The position numbers were made by a program, and so were the translations under genes. The notes under the pieces are model-generated. The model had not been told where the DNA came from. It did not search any database and saw only the letters and a program-made list of their open reading frames with translations. Below are positions 1 through 7,600 of a stretch of DNA of 17,377 bases, in pieces (positions within the stretch are counted from its first letter, which is position 1; the number at the start of each line of letters is the position of its first letter). Location of the stretch: NCBI GenBank assembly GCA_026770585.1, contig MU646721.1, positions 58,852 through 76,228 on the forward strand, written 5' to 3'. The DNA comes from Baffinella frigidus. Its lineage: Eukaryota; Cryptophyceae; Cryptomonadales; Baffinellaceae.

Positions 1-61
<61 letters not shown>
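1..61. repeat. poly-G homopolymer at the left edge
   Basis: The window begins with 61 consecutive G. With the C run at the right edge this looks like an assembly boundary at a homopolymer or a filler. G/C runs of 8-13 also occur inside the window (for example near 2260, 13390 and 16783), so a genuine long tract is possible. Confidence 0.95.
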
Positions 62-62
<1 letters not shown>

Positions 63-173
63 CTTGAAGGTTCCCATCCCGCACAGTGGGCTTCGCAGAT
101 GGGGCCATTTATGTGTGTGGTGCTAACACTTGCTCGGTACAAAGGCATCTTATTAACCGGTATTTCGACTGGA

Positions 174-360
174 CTTTTGGGTAACATCTCCTTTGAAGCC
201 CACTGTGTAGATAACCCTACACCCTACACCCTACACCCTACATCCTACACCCTACACCCCACACCCCACACTCTAAACCCTACACCCTACACCCTACACC
301 CTACACCCTACACCCTACACCCTTTTGGGTAACATCTCCTTGGAAGCCCACAGTGTAGAT
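174..360. repeat. CCCTACA array bracketed by 39-bp direct repeats
   Basis: Positions 213-321 are an array of CCCTACA (a telomere-like heptamer) with small variants. It is bracketed by two near-identical 39-bp direct repeats, 174-212 and 322-360, beginning CTTTTGGGTAACATCTCCTT and differing at two positions. The repeats contain a GAAGCCCACTGTGTAG-like string that resembles the terminal inverted repeat of the foldback family at 3111. The arrangement looks like a long target duplication around an inserted array, or a tandem duplication whose middle expanded. Confidence 0.85.
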
Positions 361-391
361 GACTCCCGCGTGCCCCGATTGGCCGCTGGGG

Positions 392-490
392 CACCTAAAC
401 CCTAAACCCTAAACCCTAAACCCTGAATCCTAAGCCCTAAACCCTAAACCCTAAACCCTAAACCCTAAACCCTACACTCTACACCCTAAA
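392..490. repeat. interstitial telomere-like array (CCCTAAA)n
   Basis: About a dozen CCCTAAA units, several perfect, with one degenerate stretch and a drift to CCCTACA at the right end. This is the plant-type telomere heptamer inside a contig, so an interstitial tract rather than a chromosome end: coding genes continue for 16 kb to the right and unique sequence lies to the left. Confidence 0.85.
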
Positions 491-499
491 TTCGAAGTG

Positions 500-1008
500 G
501 AGAAGCGTGCACCCGCAGGGTGATTCTAGCCAACGCGGAGGAACCTAGGAAGGCCTCGGATTAGTCAACTTTCATTTTAGCCAACTCTCGTGCGTGGGTG
601 CAGGGTGATTCACTCTCGTTTTAGTCAACTCTTGTTCGTGGGTGCAGGGTGATTTTGGCGAACGCGGAGGAACCTCGATAAGGCCTTTGATTGGTCAATT
701 CTCGTTTTAGTCAACTCTCGTGTGTGGGTGCATGGTGGTTCTTTTAGTCAACTCTCGTGCGTGGGTGTAGGGTGGTTCTTTTAGTCAACTCTTGTTCGTG
801 GGTGCAGGGTGATTCTGGCGAACGCGGAGGAACCTCTGGACGACGAAGACATCAATCCGGTATCACTCAATATATACGTATACAAATACAAATACAAGTA
901 CATATACATATACATATACACATACATATACACATACGTATACATATACGTATACATATGGCATAGCTCACGTTTCCGAGGCGGGCCCGTTTCTTAAGGC
1001 GCACAGAC
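500..1008. repeat. degenerate tandem repeats and an ATACAT microsatellite; no gene seen
   Basis: From about 500 to 840 a diverged unit recurs, containing TTAGTCAACTCTCGT followed by GCGTGGGTGCAGGGTGATT, sometimes with GGCGAACGCGGAGGAACCT. Positions 866-960 are a simple (ATACAT)n-type repeat with TACG variants. The open frames across it read as low-complexity IHIHIH/YIYIYI and are not credible proteins. Confidence 0.75.
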
Positions 1009-1096
1009 TTTTGTATCACTCAACTCAAGGCTCAAGGGCCTCATCAAGGACCTGTATCGAGAGTTTAAAGAAGAAGAAGAAGAAGAAGAAGAAGAC
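970..1096 (+). mobile_element. SINE-like repeat, copy 1, with (AAG)n tail
   Basis: This shares with 6033-6145 and 6221-6312 a module containing TTTTGTATCACTCAACTC, then AAGGxTCAAGGGCCT, then GGACCTGTATCGAGAGT, and ends in a purine-rich (AAG)n tail at 1068-1096. Repeated short units with a simple 3' tail suggest a non-autonomous retroposon. No internal RNA polymerase III boxes were confirmed. Confidence 0.55.
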
Positions 1097-1535
1097 ATCA
1101 ATCCGGTGCGATCCCCCAACCCACACCCTTCACCCTTCAATCTACACCCTTCAATCTACACCCGACACCCGAAACCCGAACCGTGCATACAGCTTGAGCA
1201 GTTGACCAACTCACTTGAGAGGCTGTGATTCGTACTACGCTAGACCTGAGGGGAGGCAATCACAAAAGTCAAATCCCCCCTGGGCGCACCGTCAACTTTT
1301 GCCAACTTCCCGGAATTTCCGGGATTCTGCCATTGAGTTGACTTTTGGTTGACCACCATCACGTCTAAAGTGGAAGGCGTGTCGCCCTTTGGTTCGTGGT
1401 GTGGCACCCTGAACCCTTCAAGTCTCCCCACCGATCCTGCAACCGTACCCTCGACCCTAACTGAATCTTCAACCGTAAACCGTGAGTGAATCTGCAACCG
1501 GTTCCCTGGCGGCAGATTCAGTTAGGGATTGGGGT
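1097..1535. other. no gene recognised
   Basis: Mixed sequence with a few CCCTTCA/CCCTACA-like motifs near 1120-1170. The minus-strand open frame 1240-1497 has no recognisable domain and I do not call it. Confidence 0.5.
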
Positions 1536-1690
1536 TTGGAGTTTAGGGTTTAGGCCGGGGTCCAGGGCTTGGTGGTGCAGGGTGCAGGGTGTAGAATGTA
1601 GGGTGCAGGGTGTAGGGTGTAGGGTGTAGGGTGTAGGGTGTAGGGTGTAGGGTGTAGGGTGTAGGGTGTAGGGTGTAGGGTGTAGGGTGT
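1536..1690. repeat. telomere-like array (GGGTGTA)n, left of the orphan exon
   Basis: Starts as TTTAGGG-like units and becomes a regular TAGGGTG heptamer array at about 1590-1690. It is the reverse complement of the CCCTACA array on the other side of the exon at 1709-1807, so a transcript through both could fold with the exon in the loop. Confidence 0.8.
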
Positions 1691-1708
1691 ATTCCCTCAA
1701 CCTCAGTC

Positions 1709-1807
1709 ATGTCGCAGGTGCTGCTGGACATCGACCACCACGCCAAGCCAAACTGGATCCACTACACTGCGTACGGCACCGCGCAGCCCGGGCCCCACTT
1801 CTTCGTG
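1709..1807 (+). CDS. 33-codon exon-like segment, product unknown
   Basis: ATG at 1709 opens a high-complexity peptide (MSQVLLDIDHHAKPNWIHYT, continuing to a Phe-Phe-Val end) with GC-rich third positions, unlike the repeats around it. The coding look stops at GTG|GTAGACCCT, a good donor in phase 0 at 1808; beyond it the frame runs into CCCTACA-type repeat. An acceptor-like TCGCAG also lies at 1711-1716, so it could instead be an internal exon starting at 1717. A copy of its 3' end plus donor (GGCCCCACCTCTTCGTG|GTACACC) sits at 1944-1967, the same edge-copy pattern seen at the identified exons. I do not recognise the family and found no certain next exon. Confidence 0.5.
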
Positions 1808-2200
1808 GTAGACCCTCAACGCTCAACCCTGCACCCTCAGGCCGGATTTGCTCAACCCTATCAAACCCTATCAAACCCTATCCACCCCTAGCGAACCCTA
1901 TCAACCCCCACTATCAACCCCCCGATCAACCCTACCACCAACAGGCCCCACCTCTTCGTGGTACACCCTACACCCTACCACCAACAGCTGAGACCATACA
2001 CCCTGTACCTTACACCCTACACCCTACACCCAGCACGCTACACCTTACACCCTACACCCTACACCTTACACCCTACACCCTACACCCTGCACCCCTGCAC
2101 TCTACACCCTACACCCTACACCCTACAACTTACACCCTGCACCCTACACCCCACACCCTAGTCCCCACACCCTACACCCTACACCCTAAGTTCACTACAA
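1808..2200. repeat. CCCTACA/CCCTATCAA telomere-like array right of the orphan exon
   Basis: Dense CCCTACACC units with CCCTATCAA variants at about 1855-1930. It begins immediately after the putative donor GTAGACCCTCAACG, so the array would form the start of an intron. A duplicated exon-end/donor string at 1944-1967 is embedded in it. Confidence 0.8.
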
Positions 2201-2220
2201 GCCCCCTCCCTAGGACACTA

Positions 2221-2508
2221 CAGTAGCCCAATGCCCAGGTCCTTTTGGTGGTCCTGGGGGGGGGGCAGTTTCTTATCAGCGAGGTACCCCTGTAGTACAC
2301 TACAGCAGGCCGATGCCCAGGGCCCTGTGGTGGTCCCGGGAGGGGGGGGCGTCGCCTTGTAAATCAGGTGCCTCTGTCGTCAAGTGCTTGAGGTTGAGGG
2401 TGTAGGGTGTAGGACTTCTTGAGGTTTATGATGTAGGGTATAGGGTGTAGGGTGTAGGGTGTAGGGTTTAGGGTTTAGGGTTTAGGGTTTAGGGTTTAGG
2501 GCAAATAA
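2221..2508. repeat. foldback-element fragments and TGTAGGG/TTTAGGG array
   Basis: About 2259-2292 holds a G-run followed by CAGTTTCTTATCAGCGAGGTACCCCTG, one arm of the foldback family complete at 3390-3508. A related diverged segment follows at 2320-2375. Positions 2397-2502 are TGTAGGG units passing into TTTAGGG units. Confidence 0.65.
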
Positions 2509-2720
2509 TCATGGTACCGGGTAGACTGATTCAAGCGCTTTACAGAGATATTTTGTGCGGTTTACAAGCAACTCGGAACACTACGAAGAACCATCTAAAG
2601 TCAATTATTGGAGTGTTTCTTAGGAAACACGTCAAAAGTCAGCAATGTTCTGTCACGTTACACCGGATATCTGGGGCTGCGGTTCTCCGTAGCCTCCCGA
2701 GGGGTTACCAGGTGAACCGT
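2509..2720 (+). CDS. possible first exon, LYR-like motif; uncertain
   Basis: ATG at 2511, directly after TTTAGGG repeats, opens a frame reading MVPGRLIQALYRDILCGLQA. The ALYRDIL string with basic residues after it resembles the LYR motif of small mitochondrial LYR/Complex1_LYR proteins, but this is one motif only. After about 70 residues the frame runs into the 22-bp tandem array, so a real exon would have to end earlier, for example at AAACAC|GTCAAAAG near 2631. A second reading is possible: acceptor CTTTACAG near 2546 followed by a peptide with YFVRFTSNSEHYEE. The two readings exclude each other and neither is proven. Confidence 0.3.
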
Positions 2721-2729
2721 GAACCCTTG

Positions 2730-2992
2730 CGATTAAACCCGACCCACTTAAGCTTAAAACCGACCCTCTTAAGCTCAAACCCGACCCCCTTGAACTTGAA
2801 ACCGACCCCCTTAAGCTTATCCCCGACCCCCTTAAGCTTAAAACCGACCCCCTTAAGCTTAGACCCGACCCCCTTAAACTTAAAACTGACCCCCTTAAGC
2901 TTAAATCCGACCCTCCTAAGCTTAAACCCGACCCCCTTAAGCTCAAACCCGACCCCCTTAAGTTTAAACCCGACCCCCTTAAGCTGAAACCC
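2730..2992. repeat. tandem array of an approximately 22-bp CTTAAG-containing unit
   Basis: About a dozen copies of a unit close to CCCGACCCCCTTAAGCTTAAA, with changes such as CTCAAA, TTTAAA and AAACCG. Units are mostly 21-22 bp. Both strands are open through it because the unit lacks stops in several frames, which produces the long proline/leucine and glycine/leucine repeat frames here. I treat these as repeat artefacts. Confidence 0.85.
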
Positions 2993-3110
2993 TGGCCAGG
3001 CGGATACGACATCGTCCTTATCGGCGTACACTTTCCGCCAGTGAGAAAATAAAAGTGAACGCAAAGATCTCTGAGACGTGTAATGGGAGCATTCACACGC
3101 AGTCGCATTC

Positions 3111-3271
3111 CCACACAGCGGACTTCGAAGGGATTTTGAATAACCCCTACGCGATAAGACCTAGGACCCTACGGTAGGCAACCCGTAGGGACATAGAGGG
3201 GTGCCTACGGATAAGGCAACGGAAACTCGGGCTCTCAGCGCCCGAAAATCCCTTCGTAGCCCGCTGTGTGG
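3111..3271. mobile_element. foldback/MITE family A, copy A1 (161 bp, complete)
   Basis: Terminal inverted repeats CCACACAGCGGACTTCGAAG at the left and its near reverse complement (AAAATCCCTTCGTAGCCCGCTGTGTGG) at the right, with an inner CCTACGGTAGG palindrome. No transposase is present, so this is a non-autonomous element. Relatives: 6167-6205 (fragment), 8053-8180 (left end lost), 12461-12620, 13142-13260 (right end lost), 15045-15206 and 15962-16029 (68-bp short form). Confidence 0.85.
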
Positions 3272-3389
3272 CACTCGCAGACACGCAGATACAGAACACA
3301 CTCATTTTTCATTGTTTCATTGTTTGTTTTTTAAACGGGGCTCACCGCCTTTCGCCACACCCATGCCAGTTCCAGACTAAGGTGATACA

Positions 3390-3508
3390 GGGGTACCTCG
3401 CTGATAAGAAATCGCCTCCCCCTCTAGGACCACTATGACCCTAGACATGGTCCTACTGTAGGGTCCTAGCTAGGGGGGGGCAGTTTCTTATGAGCGAGGT
3501 ACCCCTGC
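3390..3508. mobile_element. foldback element with CAGGGGTACCTCGCT termini
   Basis: Left arm CAGGGGTACCTCGCTGATAA with its inverted partner ending GCGAGGTACCCCTG at 3508. The centre is GC-rich and palindrome-like (GGACC/GGTCC, CTAGG). Related arms occur near 2265-2292 and 14045-14075. No coding capacity. Confidence 0.75.
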
Positions 3509-3700
3509 ACCACACGAGGCTATCCATGCGAACAGAATAAATTTCGATTGTAAGCATTTGTGTAGTAATTTTGGTATGGTTGGTCGAATAGATGGACAAG
3601 CTACACCCTTTCCGTGCAGACACGTGACCATTCTCCCCCCACAATTCAAAACCGACATTTATTCTGTTGGCATGGATAGCCTGGTGTGGGTACCCCGCGC
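3500..3700. mobile_element. foldback element nested against the previous one
   Basis: Left arm about 3501-3545 (GTACCCCTGCACCACACGAG, then GCTATCCATGCGAACAGAATAAAT) pairs with right arm about 3652-3698 (ATTTATTCTGTTGGCATGGATAGCC, then TGGTGTGGGTACCCC). The arms are about 45 nt with few mismatches. The loop of about 110 nt has no recognisable gene. Confidence 0.75.
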
Positions 3701-3763
3701 AATCTGCGGATTATCTGCCTGTCTGCATCCGGTTCATCGCTCCCCGCTGGACGACACACACAT

Positions 3764-4206
3764 ACCCCTTAAGTGACCAGGCCTCAAATTTGGGGGCCTG
3801 AGGTCCTAGGCTGGTCCTAGGGCCCTACGTATGAGTCTACTGGGCACTTAAGGGATACCCCTTAAGTTGCGAAGGGGTCTTAAAGGACCCCCTGCAGGTC
3901 CTAGCTAAGCAGGTCAGAGGGCCCTACGGTAGGGCGTATGAGTCTACTGGGCACTGAAGGGATACCCCTTAAGTTGCGAGGGGGTCTTAAAGGACCCCCT
4001 GCAGGTCCTAGCTAAGCAGGTCAGAGGGCCCTACGGTAGGGTGTTTGAGCCTACTCGCCACTTACGGGATGCCGGCCGTGTTGGTAGTTACCAAGGTCTC
4101 TCTATCCCTTAAATGGCGAGTAGGCTCATACGCCCTACGGTAGGGCCCTGGGACCTGCCTAGGACCTCTTGGGGGTCAATTTTGACCCCATCGCCACTTG
4201 AGGGAT
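3764..4206. mobile_element. cluster of family C foldback elements, two in direct tandem
   Basis: Units are bounded by ACCCCTTAAGT at the left and CTACTGGGCACTTAAGGGAT-like sequence at the right, with inner CCCTACGGTAGGG. Approximate limits are 3764-3857, 3857-3965, 3965-4070 and an inverted copy at 4103-4206. The second and third are a direct tandem pair of about 107 bp that share the junction string GGGATACCCCTTAAGTTGCGA. Another copy lies at 8621-8731. Confidence 0.7.
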
Positions 4207-4264
4207 ATGCAGTGCTTCGCGCCCCGAACACGGTGGCCCACCGCGAGCTTCAGCCGCGGCACAA

Positions 4265-4270
4265 TTTATT
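4265..4270 (-). terminator. candidate polyadenylation signal AATAAA of the TLC gene
   Basis: AATAAA read on the minus strand, about 127 nt beyond the stop at 4397. The flanking 3' region (4300-4375) contains a short duplication of CGGCTxAGGCTCCTAACCTGTC. Position and motif fit; use of the site is inferred. Confidence 0.4.
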
Positions 4271-4396
4271 CAGTGGTTTAGTGTTTTCACCCAACACCCA
4301 CCCCAACTCCCGAGAGTCGGCTGAGGCTCCTAACCTGTCCTGGGATTCGGCTCAGGCTCCTAACCTGTCGTCGAGCCTCGAAACCTGTCTACTCTT

Positions 4397-4490
4397 CTAT
4401 GCTATTTTGTCTTCGTTCATGTAGGTAGTGCGTCCGCCGCGCACCGCGATCTTGATGATTTTGTAGAACCAGAAGAAGTTCAGCAAGCGG
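4397..4490 (-). CDS. TLC gene exon 7 and stop
   Basis: Acceptor AAACCAG, then RLLNFFWFYKIIKIAV and a short hydrophilic tail ending NEDKIA, stop TAG at 4399-4397. The NFFWFYKIIK string matches the conserved C-terminal helix of TLCD-type proteins. The preceding intron (4491-4738) is mostly (TTGAGGG)n-type repeat. Confidence 0.85.
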
Positions 4491-4600
4491 CTGGTTTGGA
4501 GTTGAGGGTTTAGGGTTTAGGGGTTGGGGGTTGTGGTTGAGGGTTCAGGGTTTAGGGATTGGGGTTTGGGGTTTGGGGTTTGGGGTTTACGGATTAGGGT

Positions 4601-4652
<52 letters not shown>

Positions 4653-7600
4653 TCATTTTTTGGGGGGTGAAAGACCTGAACGCCCATGCGGCAAGCTGCC
4701 CCCCGATATGTAATTGTTTCAAGAATGGCTGTCCGGACATGAAGCCCGGCACGTGCACCAGGTTGTACGCCACCAGCATGCCTGCCGGTCGCATTCATCG
4801 TCAAATTCATGGTCAAATTGATGGCCAAATTGATGGTCAAAGGGAAGCTCGTCAGCAAGAGAGAGAGGGACTCAGCTTGCGCGAAAGAGATCTCTCTGGA
4901 TCAGTTGCTCAGGCCGAGACCCTCACCCTGTGGTAGTTGGGGTTTCAGGCTATCTCAGAGATAGCTTCCGCCTACTTTCCCAGCTAGAACAGGCATGCCT
5001 GCGGCCCCAACAGCCAAAAGTCAACAGCCGGCTGATTTGTACCAGGAATTGTACGCGCAATACGCCAAAGTCAATGTGAACGAGTATTCGCGAACCCAGC
5101 ACGCCTGCCACACAACACACCATCAGCCTTCGTGAAACCCAACATAGGGCCTGGCTGGTCGGTTTAGGGTGGCTCGCTCTGCATCACTCTGCATCAGTTG
5201 CTTTACGATGAAGGCTTTCCGCTCAGCCGAGACCCTCACTCTGTGGTAGAGCGCTTGTGGGAAAACTTGGCCATTTTTAAAGAGAAATATTTTCAGGATT
5301 TTTGCCATAATTGTTTAGATGGACCGTTTACATGCCACGTCCTGGTACAGATTTCTCGATTTCTGGAAATGTTTCTTCTTGAAATCGGCCAATTGTTCCC
5401 GCAAGTGCTCCAGGCACCTCCCTGGTCTACTCATGAATCTGTCCTGATGAATTTTCTGCCCTTGTATGAGTTTTCTGTCCTTACGGGTTTTCTGACCTCT
5501 CAGATTGTCTGTCCTTAGAAAGAGGTCTGCGCAGATCGAGTCCCAAACATTTCATATGGAAAAACTTTTAATGTATAAACTTGTTTCAATGAATTTTACT
5601 TCACGGAACAATCTTTATAATATTAAAGCAAACGTGTAGTAATTTTGATTGAATCCAAGTTTATAAATTAAAAGTGTTTCCACATGAAATCCCAGGCTTA
5701 CGATACCTAGCTCTGCCCCAGTTCAATTTGGGCTCGTAAATAATTCGCCCCCCCCAGAATTTTGAATTTACCTGTGAAATTTCGGGGGGGCGTCCTGTGA
5801 AATTTCGGGGGGGCGAAATATCTACGAGCCCAAATTGAACTGGGACAGAGCTAGGATACACAGTGAACATTCGTTGGGAGTCTCCACATGAGGCGTCCCT
5901 GTCAACAATTTCCGGCACGCCGCGAAGACATTTTAAGCCCTCCAAGAAAAAATGGCCCCTGACAGTAAAAATGGCTGCTGAACGTAAAATGGCTCCAACG
6001 CCCCGTACAATCTGCGAGAAAAAAAATATTTCAGGAACGCGAGGCTGGTGCTTGCCTGTGTCTTTTTTACTTTTGTATCACTCAACTCAAGGTTCAAGGG
6101 CCTACCTAGGACCTGTATCGAGAGTAATAAAGAAAAAGAAAAGGTGTGGGGTGCTTACCTGTGCCGCCACACAGCAGGCTGCGAAGGGATCTCGCGAATA
6201 ACCCACACGTGCATACCAGGCACGCGAGGCGGGTGCTTTCCTGTGCCTTTTGTACTTTTGTATCACTCAACTCAGGACCTGTATCAAGAGTAATAAAGAA
6301 AGAAAAAAGAAGTGTGGGGTGCTTGCCTGTGCCGATTACGATCCGCGTAAAGAAGAAGAGCAGCACGAATCCTGTCTGCGCCACCTGGAAGCGGGAATGG
6401 CAGCAAATGGATTAGTTCCAACACCTGGGAAACCCCACACAGCCGCGAAGCCGGTCTGCACGAATCCAGTCTGTGCCGCCTGACAGCGGGGATGGCAGGA
6501 AATGGATTACTTCCAACACCTGGGGAAACCCCACACAGCTGCTGCGGGGACAGTCTATCGTGCGCATCACCCCTCTCGAGGGTGTGGCAGACACGTCGTG
6601 ATGCGATGCACACCCCTGAACCCTGAGAGAACAGTTTGTGTCCACCGCCTCGAGAGGGGTGGTGCGATGCACATCTCGAGGGTTCGAGAAGGAGGTAGAG
6701 TATCCCCGCTATCGTGCGCATCACCCCTCGCGAGGCTGTGACAGACACGTCGTGATGCGGCACCTAGTAGCGAAGATGGTAGGACATAGATTAGTCCCAA
6801 CCCCTGGGGAAAACCACACAGCTACTACCAGGCCACCTGGTAGCGGATATGGCAGCAAATCGATTAGTTTCCGGTCTGTGCTACCTGATGGCGGAGATGG
6901 AGGGCAGGAAATGGATTAGTTTCAACACCTGGGGAAAAATACGCAGCTGATAGCGGGGATTGACTTGTCTGATTGCCTCGAGAGGGATGGTGTTCGTTTT
7001 CGTGGTACAAATGGTACGTACTGGCCTGGTGACATGCGACTGTTCGTCGTTTCCACGTCCGGTCCGAATAAAAAAATTCATCTCGATGGTTCGAGATGGA
7101 GGTGCAGAAAAGGCTGGCGTGAACGACTCAGAACTGAGATAGCAGCATACTCAACGGATTAGTACCAGACACCCAGTGAGAAATATACACCCGGGAGAAC
7201 GTCCGCGCTCACCAATATGGTATCGATTCGGGCAGAGCTATAGGCTCACTGGTGTACCTTTTCTTTCGAACATTCCACATTTCTCCCGAGCGTGCACCTG
7301 GTGAATCGAACATTCTAGGTTTCTCTCCGAGCGTGGAAATGGTATCGCAACAATTGTGGACTTCTCTCGAAAGTGCGCCTGGTCTCTCGAACATTCCAGA
7401 TTTCTCTCGAGCATGCACCTAGTCTCTCGAACATTCTAGATTTCCCCCGAACATTCTAGAGTTCTCTCGAGCGAGCGCACCTGGTACGTGGTGGAGTTCT
7501 TCTCGTTGCGGTACTGCCAGCGCACGTTGAGGAAGGGCGTCGAGAGCTCCTCGATGAAGAGCAGGAAGTGGTACGGGGTGCAGCATCTGAGACCACACAC

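Noticed and set aside
392-490. True chromosome end
   Set aside because: The array is short, internal and degenerate, and further arrays occur in both orientations along the window.
1687-2226. 179-residue frame with long LHPTPYT repeats
   Set aside because: Beyond 1807 it is translation of the CCCTACA array; only 1709-1807 looks coding.
2730-2992. CRISPR-like regular array
   Set aside because: Units are contiguous with no unique spacers, and the sequence is eukaryotic.
2653-3114. Minus-strand frames with GSGLSLRG-type repeats
   Set aside because: Translation of the 22-bp tandem array in which several frames lack stops.
4517-4858. Minus-strand frames through STLNPQPSTLNPQP repeats
   Set aside because: Translation of the TTGAGGG array; only 4739-4781 within it is an exon.
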